DNA of 64,000 nt from CAYYVJ01 sp964475115 (GTDB lineage Bacteria; Bacillota; Clostridia; Lachnospirales; Lachnospiraceae), in assembly GCA_964475115.1 (NCBI GenBank), contig CAYYVJ010000001.1, positions 1-64,000 on the forward strand, given 5' to 3'. A program made the position numbers and the translations under genes. Of this stretch, positions 43,874-53,663 are shown piece by piece. The notes under the pieces are model-generated. The model was given only the letters and a program-made list of their open reading frames with translations. It had not been told where the DNA came from and made no database searches. How positions within the stretch are numbered: the first letter of the stretch is position 1; each line of letters begins with the position of its first letter.

Positions 43874-45664
43874 ATGGCAGAATCAATGAATGGGCTAAAA
43901 AGAAGCCATAGATGTACTGAAATTTCAGAGCAAAATATTAGTGAAGTAGTAACACTTATGGGTTGGGTACAAAAAAGAAGAAATTTAGGAAGCTTAATCT
44001 TTGTAGATCTAAGAGATAGAACTGGATTAATTCAAATTATATTTGACGTAAATGATATTGGAGAAGATGGCTTTGAAAAAGCTGAAACCCTAAGAAATGA
44101 ATTTGTAATTGCTGTTGTAGGTAAGGTTGAAAGACGTTCTGGTGCAGTAAATGAAAACTTAGCAACAGGAACGATTGAAGTACGTGCAACAGAGCTAAGA
44201 ATTTTATCTGAGTCTCAGACCCCTCCATTTCCAATTGAAGAAAATAGTAATACAAAAGATGAACTTAGATTAAGACATAGATATTTAGACTTAAGAAGAC
44301 CTGATTTACAAAGAAATCTAATGATGAGAAGTCGTGTTGCTACTCTTACAAGAACTTTCTTATCAGAAGAAGGTTTCTTAGAGATTGAAACACCAATGTT
44401 GACAAAAAGCACTCCAGAGGGAGCAAGAGATTATTTAGTTCCTAGTAGAGTTCATCCAGGTAATTTTTATGCGTTACCTCAATCTCCACAGCTTTTTAAA
44501 CAATTATTAATGTGTTCAGGTTATGATCGCTATTTTCAAATTGTAAAATGTTTCCGAGATGAAGATTTAAGGGCAGACAGACAACCTGAGTTTACTCAGA
44601 TCGATATGGAGCTTTCATTTGTAGATGTAGACGATGTTATTTCTGTAAATGAAAAATTGCTGGCAAAATTATTTAAAGAAATTCTTGACTTAGATATAAC
44701 TCTTCCAATTAAGAGAATGACCTATGCGGAAGCGATGGATCGCTTTGGCTCTGATAAGCCTGACTTACGTTTTGGAATGGAACTAAAAGAAGTATCAGAT
44801 TTAGTTCAAAATTGTGAATTTAGTGTATTTACAAATCCACTAGCAAGTGGCGGTTCAGTAAGAGGAATTAATGCTATTGGACAAGGCGCTATGCCTAGAA
44901 AGAAAATAGATGCCCTAGTAGACTATGCTAAAGAGTATGGTGCAAAAGGATTAGCTTATCTAGCGATCAATGAAGATGGTAGCTATAAATCTTCATTTGC
45001 AAAATTCATGAAAGAAGAAGAACTTACTAATTTAGTCGAGAGATTAGATGGAAAACCAGGAGATTTACTATTTTTTGCTGCAGATGAAAATGATGTGGTA
45101 TTCGATGTTTTAGGAAATCTAAGACTGGAATTAGCTAGACAACTTGAATTGTTAGATAAAAATGAATTTAACTTCTTGTGGGTAACAGAATTCCCGTTAT
45201 TAGAATACTCTAAGGAGCAAGAGCGCTTTGTAGCAAAACATCATCCTTTTACAATGCCTATGGATGAAGATTTAGCACTTTTAGAAACAGAGCCAGCTAA
45301 GGTTCGAGCGAAGGCTTATGATATCGTGTTAAATGGTACAGAAATTGGTGGTGGAAGTGTTAGAATCTATCAAAGCGATGTTCAAGAGAAAATGTTTGAA
45401 GTGTTAGGATTTACTAAAGAGGATGCATATGATAGATTTGGATTTTTATTAAATGCATTTAAATACGGAGTGCCTCCACATGCTGGATTAGCATATGGTT
45501 TGGATCGTTTGATTATGCTAATGGCTAAAGAAGATAGTATACGTGAAGTGATTGCTTTCCCTAAAGTAAAAGACGCTTCTTGTCTAATGACCGATGCGCC
45601 TAATGTGGTAGAACAAAAACAACTAGATGAGCTTGCTTTAAATATAGCGAATATAAATAAATAA
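43874..45664 (+). CDS. aspS: Aspartyl-tRNA synthetase
   Basis: A 596-residue bacterial-type enzyme. It has an N-terminal OB-fold anticodon-binding domain (LMGWVQKRRNLGSLIFVDLRD), class II core motifs (LPQSPQLFKQLLM, CFRDEDLRADRQPEFTQID), an inserted GAD domain (about 290-420), and the final motif 3 GVPPHAGLAYGLDRL. GGAGG overlaps the hisS end and sits before the ATG at 43874, two bases after hisS. It charges tRNA-Asp. The 3' end overlaps the opposite-strand DUF1294 gene by 27 bases. Confidence 0.95.
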   Translation: MAESMNGLKRSHRCTEISEQNISEVVTLMGWVQKRRNLGSLIFVDLRDRTGLIQIIFDVNDIGEDGFEKAETLRNEFVIAVVGKVERRSGAVNENLATGTIEVRATELRILSESQTPPFPIEENSNTKDELRLRHRYLDLRRPDLQRNLMMRSRVATLTRTFLSEEGFLEIETPMLTKSTPEGARDYLVPSRVHPGNFYALPQSPQLFKQLLMCSGYDRYFQIVKCFRDEDLRADRQPEFTQIDMELSFVDVDDVISVNEKLLAKLFKEILDLDITLPIKRMTYAEAMDRFGSDKPDLRFGMELKEVSDLVQNCEFSVFTNPLASGGSVRGINAIGQGAMPRKKIDALVDYAKEYGAKGLAYLAINEDGSYKSSFAKFMKEEELTNLVERLDGKPGDLLFFAADENDVVFDVLGNLRLELARQLELLDKNEFNFLWVTEFPLLEYSKEQERFVAKHHPFTMPMDEDLALLETEPAKVRAKAYDIVLNGTEIGGGSVRIYQSDVQEKMFEVLGFTKEDAYDRFGFLLNAFKYGVPPHAGLAYGLDRLIMLMAKEDSIREVIAFPKVKDASCLMTDAPNVVEQKQLDELALNIANINK

Positions 45665-45904
45665 AAGAATTATTTGTAGAAGAAAAATAGATGGAATTCC
45701 ATAAACAAAAGATTTATGTTTTGTTTTGTGTCGAAATGTTTTCATTCCAAGCATGGAACCTAAACTTCCGCCTATGATAGCAATTACAAACAAGGTTCGT
45801 TCTGGAATCCGCCAAAGATTCTTACGAGCCTTGTTTTTGTCTATAGCCATAGCAAAGAATCCAATTATATTAATGCCGATAAAATAGTAAATTAGTAAAT
45901 TCAT
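45638..45904 (-). CDS. DUF1294 family small membrane protein
   Basis: An 88-residue protein with about three hydrophobic segments. The pattern IGFFAMAIDKNKARKNLWRIPE, GGSLGSMLGM and FRHKTKHKSF is diagnostic of DUF1294. The function is unknown. AAAGGAGG lies before the ATG. It converges on aspS, with its last nine codons antisense to the aspS end. Confidence 0.88.
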   Translation of the reverse strand: MNLLIYYFIGINIIGFFAMAIDKNKARKNLWRIPERTLFVIAIIGGSLGSMLGMKTFRHKTKHKSFVYGIPSIFLLQIILLFIYIRYI

Positions 45905-46001
45905 AATGAAATGTTGCCTCCTTTGTATGATAAAGATTATTATATAGCAAGAAAGAAAAAAGTGCTAGGTCATAAATTTTAAAATTTAACGATGTAAAGT
46001 A

Positions 46002-46030
46002 TTCAATTATTAAACTGAATATGCTATAAT
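46002..46030 (+). promoter_or_regulatory. Promoter of glyA
   Basis: TTCAAT (46002-46007), 17 bases, then TATAAT (46025-46030) preceded by TGC (extended -10). The transcript leader is about 75 bases. Confidence 0.6.
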
Positions 46031-46110
46031 AAATCGAGCATAATCTTTGTAATGAAGGCACAAAAAGAAATCCAAAGATAAAGTGAATAAAATAAATGGA
46101 GGTATATAGC

Positions 46111-47343
46111 ATGTATTCTTTTAATGAAGTGGAAGTATTTGATTCTGAAATAGCAGAGGCTATTAAAGGAGAGATCGGAAGACAAGAATCCCATATCGAG
46201 TTGATAGCATCCGAAAACTTTGTTAGTAAGGCAGTTATGTCAGCGATGGGAAGCCCATTAACCAATAAATACGCAGAAGGATATCCAGGAAAGAGATATT
46301 ATGGTGGATGTGAGTATGTGGATGTTGTTGAAAATCTAGCGATAGAGCGTGCTAAGGAGTTATTTGCTTGTGGCTATGCAAATGTACAACCTCATTCTGG
46401 TGCTCAAGCTAATATGGCAGTGTTTTTTGCACTAGTGAAACCGGGAGACACTGTAATGGGTATGAATCTAAATCATGGTGGACATTTGACACATGGAAGT
46501 CCTGTAAACATGTCTGGTGCATACTATAAAATCGTGCCTTATGGTGTAAATGATGAAGGCTTTATTGATTATGATGAATTGAGAAGAATTGCAATTGAAG
46601 CTAAACCAAAATTGATTGTAGCTGGAGCGAGTGCTTATGCAAGAACAATTGATTTTAAGAAATTTAGAGAAGTGGCAGATGAAGTGAATGCTCTACTTAT
46701 GGTAGACATGGCTCATATTGCTGGTCTTGTGGCAGCAGGAATGCATCCAAGTCCATTCCCATATGCAGATGTGGTTACAACTACAACGCATAAAACATTA
46801 AGAGGACCTAGAGGTGGAATGATACTTTGTAGCGAAGAAGCGGCTAAGAAATATAATTTCAATAAAGCAATTTTCCCTGGTATTCAAGGTGGGCCTTTAA
46901 TGCATGTAATTGCTGCAAAAGCAGTGAGCTTTAAAGAAGCTCTTGACCCAAGTTTTAAGAAATATCAAAAACAGATTATAGATAATGCACAAGCTTTAGC
47001 AAAAGCATTGACAAAGAGAGGATTTAATCTGGTTTCAGGTGGAACAGATAATCACTTAATGTTAGTAGACTTGCAAAACATGAAAATAACTGGAAAAGAT
47101 GCTGAGAAGTTGCTAGAAAGTGCAAACATTACTTGTAATAAAAATACAATTCCAAATGATCCTGCATCACCTTTTGTAACAAGTGGTGTTCGTCTTGGAA
47201 CACCAGCTATTACATCTAGAGGAATGGTTGAAGAAGACATGGAAGTTATAGCTGAAGCAATTGAACTTATTATTAAAGATTCAAAGGTAGAGCAAGCAAA
47301 AGAATTGGTAAAATCATTAACAGATAAATATCCTTTGCATTAA
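46111..47343 (+). CDS. glyA: Serine hydroxymethyltransferase
   Basis: A 410-residue PLP enzyme interconverting serine and glycine with tetrahydrofolate. [14 protein letters not shown] and [20 protein letters not shown] are signatures, and the PLP lysine is K228 in [14 protein letters not shown]. The frame opens at 46096, but GGAGG (46098-46102) is placed for the ATG at 46111. It links one-carbon metabolism with the serine genes further downstream. A bulged hairpin follows. Confidence 0.95.
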   Translation: MYSFNEVEVFDSEIAEAIKGEIGRQESHIELIASENFVSKAVMSAMGSPLTNKYAEGYPGKRYYGGCEYVDVVENLAIERAKELFACGYANVQPHSGAQANMAVFFALVKPGDTVMGMNLNHGGHLTHGSPVNMSGAYYKIVPYGVNDEGFIDYDELRRIAIEAKPKLIVAGASAYARTIDFKKFREVADEVNALLMVDMAHIAGLVAAGMHPSPFPYADVVTTTTHKTLRGPRGGMILCSEEAAKKYNFNKAIFPGIQGGPLMHVIAAKAVSFKEALDPSFKKYQKQIIDNAQALAKALTKRGFNLVSGGTDNHLMLVDLQNMKITGKDAEKLLESANITCNKNTIPNDPASPFVTSGVRLGTPAITSRGMVEEDMEVIAEAIELIIKDSKVEQAKELVKSLTDKYPLH

Positions 47344-47352
47344 AAGATATAA

Positions 47353-47393
47353 GGGCTAGTGAATTAAGAGAGAAGACTCTTATTCACTAGCCC
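47353..47393. terminator. Hairpin between convergent genes after glyA
   Basis: GGGCTAGTGAATTAAGAG pairs with CTCTTATTCACTAGCCC except for one bulged T. The downstream T-tract is weak. Confidence 0.6.
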
Positions 47394-47402
47394 TATGGTT
47401 TT

Positions 47403-47810
47403 CTAAGCAGTTATTTTCTTGGCTAGTATTTTTTCCATAAGTAGACCCGTTACAAACCAAGCCGGAGCATAGTCTAGACGAATTAAACCACTGACATTAA
47501 GTTTGCTACCAGTGTAATCCCAGGGGCACATGTTTAATTCCCTTAAAATCGAACCTGACATATATTCAGCAGTGAAAATGAATATTGTATAAACACCTCC
47601 CCTTATTATTAGGTTCTTGTCTTTTATTATAGAGTAAATGGGTTTTAAACAAACAGCCATACCATAGATTGGAAACATAATCAGTGAAGTTGTACCTGTC
47701 ATTTTCCGATCAAAGCGTAAAAGGGAACCGAATCCAGTCCAAAAGACCTCAAGACACCATCCTGTGATACCACATTTAATAAAATCATAATTTAAAATAT
47801 TCATAATCAT
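47403..47810 (-). CDS. Putative ABC transporter permease, CmpB-type membrane protein
   Basis: A 135-residue membrane protein with about four segments. GITGWCLEVFWTGFGSLLR, SLIMFPIYGMA and CPWDYTGSKLNVSGLIRLDY are typical of the PF06541 (ABC_trans_CmpB) family. Despite the family name, no transport role is established. The open frame reaches 47909, but AAGGA lies just before the ATG at 47810. There is no partner ATPase nearby. Confidence 0.78.
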   Translation of the reverse strand: MIMNILNYDFIKCGITGWCLEVFWTGFGSLLRFDRKMTGTTSLIMFPIYGMAVCLKPIYSIIKDKNLIIRGGVYTIFIFTAEYMSGSILRELNMCPWDYTGSKLNVSGLIRLDYAPAWFVTGLLMEKILAKKITA

Positions 47811-47926
47811 AGTATTCCTTGAGAAAACAAATTTATACCAATTAGGAAAAGGTTTATTGCAGATATAGCTTTTCATATGATATAATAAAGCAGAAATACT
47901 TGCTTGCAAGTGTATTTCTGCGAATG

Positions 47927-47957
47927 TTGATCATGAATCAAGGATTCATGATATAAT
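47927..47957 (+). promoter_or_regulatory. aroC promoter with palindrome in the spacer
   Basis: TTGATC (47927-47932) and TATAAT (47952-47957) are 19 bases apart. A perfect 10-base inverted repeat around AAG (47930-47952, ATCATGAATC/GATTCATGAT) fills the spacer, a usual operator position. Another hairpin lies upstream at 47891-47920. Confidence 0.45.
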
Positions 47958-47993
47958 ATTGCAAAGGTTTTTTGATAGAAGGAGATAAATAAT

Positions 47994-49094
47994 ATGGCTG
48001 GTTCAATATATGGAAAATTATTTCAGGTTTCCACATGGGGTGAATCTCATGGAAAAGGAATTGGTGTTGTAGTAGATGGCTGTCCAGCAGGTTTAGAATT
48101 AAGCGAAGCAGATATACAGATCTTTTTAGATAGAAGAAAACCTGGACAAACCATATATTCAACTCCGCGTGTAGAAGCAGATGAAGTGGAGATTTTATCT
48201 GGCGTTTATGAAGGCAAGACTACTGGTACGCCTATATCTATGGTAGTATATAATAAAAGACAAAGATCTGCAGATTATTCAGATATTGCTAACTACTATA
48301 GGCCAGGTCATGCAGATTATACATTTGATATGAAATATGGCTTTCGTGACCCTAGAGGCGGTGGAAGAACATCGGGAAGAGAAACTACAGCTAGAGTAGC
48401 TGCTGGTGCTATTGCGATGAAAATACTTAAAACGTTGGGAATTGATATCTATGCATATTCCACAGAAATTGGTGGAATATGCATAGATTATAATAAATTT
48501 GATAGAGAAGAAATTTTGAAAAATCCAGTTTGTATGCCGGATAAAGAAACTGCAGGAAAAGTAGGAGACTACTTAAAGATTCAAATGGATAGAAAAGACT
48601 CTGTAGGAGGTATTATAGAGTGTGTTGTAAATAACATGCCTGTTGGAGTAGGAGAACCTGTTTTTGATAAATTAGAGGCTAATTTGGCTAAAGCTATTAT
48701 GTCAATAGGAGCAGTCAGAGGGTTTGAAATAGGGGATGGATTCTTGGTATCTAAAAGTCTTGGTTCTGAGAATAATGATCAATTAAGATTTAATGTGGAT
48801 GGACAGCTTGTAAAAGAAAGCAATCATGCAGGCGGTCTTGCAGGAGGTCTTAGTGATGGAGCAGAAATTATCTTTAGAGCCGCAGTGAAGCCAACCTCAT
48901 CGATTGAGAGAACGCAAAGGACGGTTAATAAGTTTGGTGAAAATATAGACGTAAATGTAAAAGGTCGACATGACCCTATTATTGTGCCAAGAGCAGTTGT
49001 AGTGGTAGAAGCTATGACAGCCTTAACTGTTTTGGATTTATTATTTATAGGGATGACATCCAAACTTGATAATTTAACAAGGTTTTTCAGCTGA
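47994..49094 (+). CDS. aroC: Chorismate synthase
   Basis: A 366-residue enzyme making chorismate, the branch point of aromatic amino acid synthesis, with reduced flavin. [41 protein letters not shown] stretches (here [17 protein letters not shown]) and [13 protein letters not shown] are family signatures. AGAAGGAGA precedes the start. It connects with pheA at the window start. The palindrome over its promoter suggests dedicated repression. Confidence 0.95.
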   Translation: MAGSIYGKLFQVSTWGESHGKGIGVVVDGCPAGLELSEADIQIFLDRRKPGQTIYSTPRVEADEVEILSGVYEGKTTGTPISMVVYNKRQRSADYSDIANYYRPGHADYTFDMKYGFRDPRGGGRTSGRETTARVAAGAIAMKILKTLGIDIYAYSTEIGGICIDYNKFDREEILKNPVCMPDKETAGKVGDYLKIQMDRKDSVGGIIECVVNNMPVGVGEPVFDKLEANLAKAIMSIGAVRGFEIGDGFLVSKSLGSENNDQLRFNVDGQLVKESNHAGGLAGGLSDGAEIIFRAAVKPTSSIERTQRTVNKFGENIDVNVKGRHDPIIVPRAVVVVEAMTALTVLDLLFIGMTSKLDNLTRFFS

Positions 49095-49170
49095 AACAGG
49101 TTGAAAAAATGGGCCTACTTAGGTATACTTGTACTATTACTTTAGCAGAAAGAAAATATGGTGATTTGAA

Positions 49171-50307
49171 TTGGGAACATATCATTTGTTAAATAGAGAT
49201 GGAAATGCAAAAAGAGGAGAGTTTCACACCGTTCATGGTGTTATTCAGACTCCAGTTTTTATGAATGTAGGTACAGCAGCAGCTATTAAAGGAGCTGTTT
49301 CTACAATGGATTTACAAGAAATAAAGACTCAAGTTGAACTATCAAATACCTATCATCTTCACCTTAGACCAGGTGATGAAGTGGTGAAAAAACTTGGTGG
49401 TATTCATAAATTTATGGTGTGGGATAAGCCAATATTAACAGATTCAGGTGGATTTCAGGTGTTTTCTTTATCGAATTTAAGAAAGATAAAAGAAGAAGGT
49501 GTCCATTTTAGTTCTCATATTGATGGAAAGAAGATATTCATGGGTCCGGAAGAAAGTATGCAAATTCAATCAAATTTAGCATCTACGATTGCTATGGCTT
49601 TTGATGAATGTCCACCTTATCCAGCAACAAGAGAATATATGGAAGACTCTGTAAACCGTACAACTAGATGGTTAGAACGTTGTAAAAAAGAAATGCAACG
49701 TTTGAATCAATTAGAAGATACGATAAATAGAGATCAAATGTTATTTGGTATTAATCAAGGTGGAACCTATACGGATATTCGTAGAGAACATGCAAAAAGG
49801 ATTTCCGAATTAGATTTAGATGGATATGCTTTGGGTGGACTTGCTGTCGGAGAGTCACATGATGAAATGTATCGTATTATCGAAGAAACAGTTCCTTATT
49901 TACCGATTGAGAAACCGACCTATTTAATGGGAGTTGGTACTCCTGCAAATATTATAGAAGCGGTTGAACGTGGCGTGGATTTTTTTGATTGTGTGTATCC
50001 TAGTAGAAACGGAAGACATGGTCATGTTTATACAAACCAAGGGAAATTGAATCTATTTAATGCTAAATTTGAATTGGATGACAGACCCATTGAAGAAGGT
50101 TGTCAATGTCCTGCATGTAAGCATTATAGTAGAGCATATATAAGGCATTTATTAAAAGCAAAAGAAATGCTAGGAATGAGGCTATGTGTACTACATAACC
50201 TGTATTTTTATAATACTATGATGGAAGAAATAAGAGATGCAATCTCAGAAAACCGATTTGCTTCTTATAAAAAAGCAAAGTTAGAAGGTTTTACGGAAGT
50301 GAAATAG
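49171..50307 (+). CDS. tgt: tRNA-guanine (queuine) transglycosylase
   Basis: A 378-residue enzyme inserting the queuosine precursor into tRNA anticodons. LTDSGGFQVFSLS contains the catalytic Asp region, FDCVYPSRNGRHGHVYT the nucleophilic Asp region, and CQCPACKHYSRAYIRHL binds zinc through three Cys and a His. The only usable start is TTG at 49171, with a weak GGTGAT upstream. yajC follows, a common pairing. Confidence 0.94.
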   Translation: MGTYHLLNRDGNAKRGEFHTVHGVIQTPVFMNVGTAAAIKGAVSTMDLQEIKTQVELSNTYHLHLRPGDEVVKKLGGIHKFMVWDKPILTDSGGFQVFSLSNLRKIKEEGVHFSSHIDGKKIFMGPEESMQIQSNLASTIAMAFDECPPYPATREYMEDSVNRTTRWLERCKKEMQRLNQLEDTINRDQMLFGINQGGTYTDIRREHAKRISELDLDGYALGGLAVGESHDEMYRIIEETVPYLPIEKPTYLMGVGTPANIIEAVERGVDFFDCVYPSRNGRHGHVYTNQGKLNLFNAKFELDDRPIEEGCQCPACKHYSRAYIRHLLKAKEMLGMRLCVLHNLYFYNTMMEEIRDAISENRFASYKKAKLEGFTEVK

Positions 50308-50370
50308 AAATAGATTTTATGTTGCGATAAAATCGCATTTAAAATAGAAAATGATTTTAGGAGGAAGATT

Positions 50371-50685
50371 ATGTTTATATTAGAAGCAGGAGCAGCAGGT
50401 GCTGGAAGCATGAGCCTAATTGGCGTAGTGCTTTACATTGTGGTAATAGGTGCTTTTTTCTACTTTATGTTATTCAGACCACAAAAGAAACAACAACAAA
50501 AAGCAAAAGCTATGTTGTCATCTTTAGAAAACGGAGATAGCGTTTTAACAAGTAGTGGATTTTATGGTGTTGTAATAGACATTACAGAAGATACAGTAAT
50601 CGTGGAATTTGGTAATAACAAAAATTGTAGAATCCCAATGCAAAAATCCGCAATCGTACAAATTGAAAAAGCAACAGCAGAATAA
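50371..50685 (+). CDS. yajC: Preprotein translocase subunit YajC
   Basis: A 104-residue protein with one N-terminal membrane helix (about 15-35), the FMLFRPQKKQQQKAKAM motif and a conserved soluble part (LENGDSVLTSSGFYGVV) that define YajC. It associates with SecDF and YidC during protein export. GGAGGAAG precedes the start. tgt lies upstream; secD and secF, often next to yajC, are absent here, since a terminator and leuB follow. Confidence 0.92.
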   Translation: MFILEAGAAGAGSMSLIGVVLYIVVIGAFFYFMLFRPQKKQQQKAKAMLSSLENGDSVLTSSGFYGVVIDITEDTVIVEFGNNKNCRIPMQKSAIVQIEKATAE

Positions 50686-50742
50686 ATATTAAATGTGGAC
50701 AGGTATGGATCTTTGGGATTGTACCTGTCCATATTTAATATT
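50685..50742 (+). terminator. Long hairpin after yajC
   Basis: A 21-base stem (50685-50705 with 50722-50742) with one G-U pair and a 16-base loop; the following T-tract is interrupted. It begins at the last base of the yajC stop. Confidence 0.7.
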
Positions 50743-50768
50743 TATTATTGGTTAAATATAAGTTTTAG

Positions 50769-50797
50769 TTGAAATCTCCTTTGAAATGATATATTAT
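50769..50797 (+). promoter_or_regulatory. Promoter of the leuB-ilv-ser genes
   Basis: TTGAAA (50769-50774), 17 bases, then TATTAT (50792-50797). No T-box or leader peptide was recognised between here and leuB. Confidence 0.5.
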
Positions 50798-50873
50798 GTA
50801 AGTTAATATCTTTTCACTGTAATGTATCAACGTGCTAAAAAAAGAACAAAATTATAGAAAAGAGGAATTTACC

Positions 50874-51959
50874 ATGAACTATACGATAGCAGTAATACCT
50901 GGAGATGGAATTGGGCCAGAAATCATAAATGAAGCAAAAAAAGTGCTGAATCAGATATCTAAAAGATTTGGACATGAATTTACATATTCAGAGCTACTTC
51001 TAGGAGGAGCATCAATTGACGTACATGGGGTTCCACTAACAGATGAAGCTATTTCAACAGCAAAATCTTGTGATGCTGTCCTTATGGGATCTATAGGTGG
51101 TAATACGACGACCTCACCTTGGTATCAATTAGAGCCAAGTCTTAGACCTGAAGCAGGATTATTAAAGATAAGAAAAGAATTAAATTTGTTTGCAAATTTA
51201 AGGCCAGCTATTCTGTATCCTGAATTAAAAGCTGCATGTCCTCTAAAAGATGAGATTATTTCTTTTGGTTTTGACATCATGATTGTTCGTGAACTAACTG
51301 GAGGACTTTACTTTGGAAAAAGAGGAACAGTAGAGGAAAACGGATATTTGAAAGCATTTGATACTCTTACCTATGATGAACATGAAATTAGACGAATTGC
51401 AAAACGTGCTTTCGATATTGCAATGAAGAGAAATAAAAAGTTGACAAGTGTAGATAAAGCAAATGTTCTTGATTCTTCAAGACTTTGGAGAAAAATAGTA
51501 ATAGAAGTTTCTAAAGATTATCCAGAAGTAGAACTAGAGCATATGTTAGTAGATAATTGTGCAATGCAATTAGTAAGAGATCCAAAACAGTTTGATGTCA
51601 TTTTAACGGAGAACATGTTCGGAGATATTCTTTCGGATGAGGCCAGCATGATAACTGGATCCATTGGAATGTTAGCTTCAGCTAGCTTAAACGATACTAA
51701 ATTAGGTTTATATGAACCAAGTCATGGTTCAGCGCCAGATATTGCTGGGCAAGGTATTGCAAATCCAATTGCAACTATATTATCAGCAGCGATGATGCTA
51801 AGATATTCCTTTGATTTAGATAAGGAAGCAGATGCCATAGAAAAGGCAGTGAAACGAGTCTTACAAGAAGGATATCGGACAGGAGATATCATGACAGAAG
51901 GATTAAAAAAGGTAGGCACCGAGCAAATGGGTGACTTAATTATTCAATATATAGATTAA
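50874..51959 (+). CDS. leuB: 3-isopropylmalate dehydrogenase
   Basis: A 361-residue NAD-dependent dehydrogenase of leucine synthesis. [10 protein letters not shown] and [16 protein letters not shown] at the N-terminal half, and the active-site signature [20 protein letters not shown], identify LeuB rather than isocitrate dehydrogenase. The frame is open from 50832, but GAGGAA is placed for the ATG at 50874. leuA, leuC and leuD are not in the window, so the gene is separated from the rest of its pathway. ilvD follows after 17 bases. Confidence 0.94.
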   Translation: MNYTIAVIPGDGIGPEIINEAKKVLNQISKRFGHEFTYSELLLGGASIDVHGVPLTDEAISTAKSCDAVLMGSIGGNTTTSPWYQLEPSLRPEAGLLKIRKELNLFANLRPAILYPELKAACPLKDEIISFGFDIMIVRELTGGLYFGKRGTVEENGYLKAFDTLTYDEHEIRRIAKRAFDIAMKRNKKLTSVDKANVLDSSRLWRKIVIEVSKDYPEVELEHMLVDNCAMQLVRDPKQFDVILTENMFGDILSDEASMITGSIGMLASASLNDTKLGLYEPSHGSAPDIAGQGIANPIATILSAAMMLRYSFDLDKEADAIEKAVKRVLQEGYRTGDIMTEGLKKVGTEQMGDLIIQYID

Positions 51960-51976
51960 AAAAAGGAGACGAGAAC

Positions 51977-53647
51977 ATGAGAAGTGATTCAATTACAAAA
52001 GGTATACAACAGGCACCCCATAGATCGTTACTGAATGCTTTAGGTCTAACGGCAGAAGAAAAAAATAGACCAATTATAGGTATTGTTAGCTCACATAATG
52101 AAATTGTTCCTGGACATATAAATATAGATAAAATTGTAGATGCAGTTAAAATGGGAGTTGCAATGGCTGGTGGGACACCACTTGTATTTCCTGCTATTGC
52201 AGTTTGTGATGGAATAGCGATGGGACATGTGGGAATGAAATATTCCCTTGCGACAAGAGAATTAATTGCAGATTCGACAGAATCGGTAGCTATGGCGCAT
52301 GCATTTGATGCATTAGTAATGGTTCCCAACTGTGATAAAAATGTTCCGGGGCTTTTAATGGCAGCAGCAAGGCTAAATATTCCTACCATATTTGTAAGTG
52401 GTGGACCAATGCTTGCTGGACGTGTAAACGGAGAAAAAACAAGTCTGTCATCTATGTTTGAAGCGGTTGGAGCTTATACTGCGGGGAATATGTCATTAGA
52501 TGAAGTTGAAGAATATGAAAATAAAGTATGTGCATCCTGTGGGTCGTGTTCAGGTATGTATACAGCAAATAGTATGAACTGCTTAACAGAAGTGTTAGGT
52601 ATGGGCTTAAAAGGAAATGGAACCATTCCTGCAGTGTATTCCGAGAGAATAAGATTAGCAAAACATGCCGGAATGAAGATAATGGAATTATTGGAAAAAG
52701 ACATAAAACCAAGAGACATCATGACGAAAGATGCATTTTTAAATGCATTAACAGTTGATATGGCACTGGGGTGTTCTACAAATAGTATGCTTCATTTACC
52801 AGCTATTGCACATGAAGCGGAAATTGAACTTAACCTTGATATGGCAAATGAAATTAGTGCTAAGACACCGAACTTATGCCATCTTGCACCAGCAGGACAT
52901 ACTTATATAGAAGATTTAAATGAGGCTGGCGGAGTATATGCGGTAATGAATGAGTTAGCAAAGAAGAAGTTACTTCATCTAGATGGTATTACTGCTACTG
53001 GGAAGACGGTAGGAGAGAACATAAAGGGATGTATCAATTACAATCATGAAGTTATTAGACCTATTGAAAATCCATATAGTGAAACTGGTGGAATTGCAGT
53101 ATTAAAGGGAAATCTAGCTCCAGACTCTGGAGTAGTAAAACGTTCCGCCGTGGATGAGAAAATGATGGTACATGAAGGACCTGCAAGAGTATTTGACTGT
53201 GAAGAAGATGCGATTGAAGCTATCAAAGGAGGAAAAATAGTATCCGGAGATGTAGTTGTTATTCGTTATGAAGGTCCAAAAGGTGGTCCAGGTATGAGAG
53301 AAATGTTAAATCCTACTTCTGCTATAGCGGGTATGGGACTAGATACAAGTGTTGCGTTGATAACGGATGGAAGATTTTCTGGTGCTTCTAGAGGTGCATC
53401 TATTGGGCATGTGTCACCAGAAGCCGCTGTAGGTGGAAATATTGCTCTTGTAGAAGAAGGAGATATAATAAAAATAAATATTCCAGAAAATACCTTGGAT
53501 TTTGTGATTACAGAGGATGAGTTAGAAGAAAGACGTAAAAGATGGCAGCCAAGACAAGCAAAAATTACAACTGGTTATTTAGCACGTTATGCAGCTATGG
53601 TAACTTCAGGAAATAAAGGTGCGATACTCGAAATTCCTACAAAATAA
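51977..53647 (+). CDS. ilvD: Dihydroxy-acid dehydratase
   Basis: A 556-residue iron-sulfur dehydratase of valine and isoleucine synthesis. [34 protein letters not shown] and [12 protein letters not shown] are family signatures with the cluster cysteines, and [21 protein letters not shown] is near the end. AAAGGAGA precedes the start. It is followed after 16 bases by ilvB, the preceding enzyme of the same pathway. Confidence 0.95.
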   Translation: MRSDSITKGIQQAPHRSLLNALGLTAEEKNRPIIGIVSSHNEIVPGHINIDKIVDAVKMGVAMAGGTPLVFPAIAVCDGIAMGHVGMKYSLATRELIADSTESVAMAHAFDALVMVPNCDKNVPGLLMAAARLNIPTIFVSGGPMLAGRVNGEKTSLSSMFEAVGAYTAGNMSLDEVEEYENKVCASCGSCSGMYTANSMNCLTEVLGMGLKGNGTIPAVYSERIRLAKHAGMKIMELLEKDIKPRDIMTKDAFLNALTVDMALGCSTNSMLHLPAIAHEAEIELNLDMANEISAKTPNLCHLAPAGHTYIEDLNEAGGVYAVMNELAKKKLLHLDGITATGKTVGENIKGCINYNHEVIRPIENPYSETGGIAVLKGNLAPDSGVVKRSAVDEKMMVHEGPARVFDCEEDAIEAIKGGKIVSGDVVVIRYEGPKGGPGMREMLNPTSAIAGMGLDTSVALITDGRFSGASRGASIGHVSPEAAVGGNIALVEEGDIIKINIPENTLDFVITEDELEERRKRWQPRQAKITTGYLARYAAMVTSGNKGAILEIPTK

Positions 53648-53663
53648 GAAAGGTTGGTAGCTT

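Noticed and set aside
50686..50873. Possible T-box or leader attenuator before leuB.
   Set aside because: The long hairpin starts at the yajC stop and behaves as a terminator; no TGGNACC T-box core or Leu-rich leader peptide is present.
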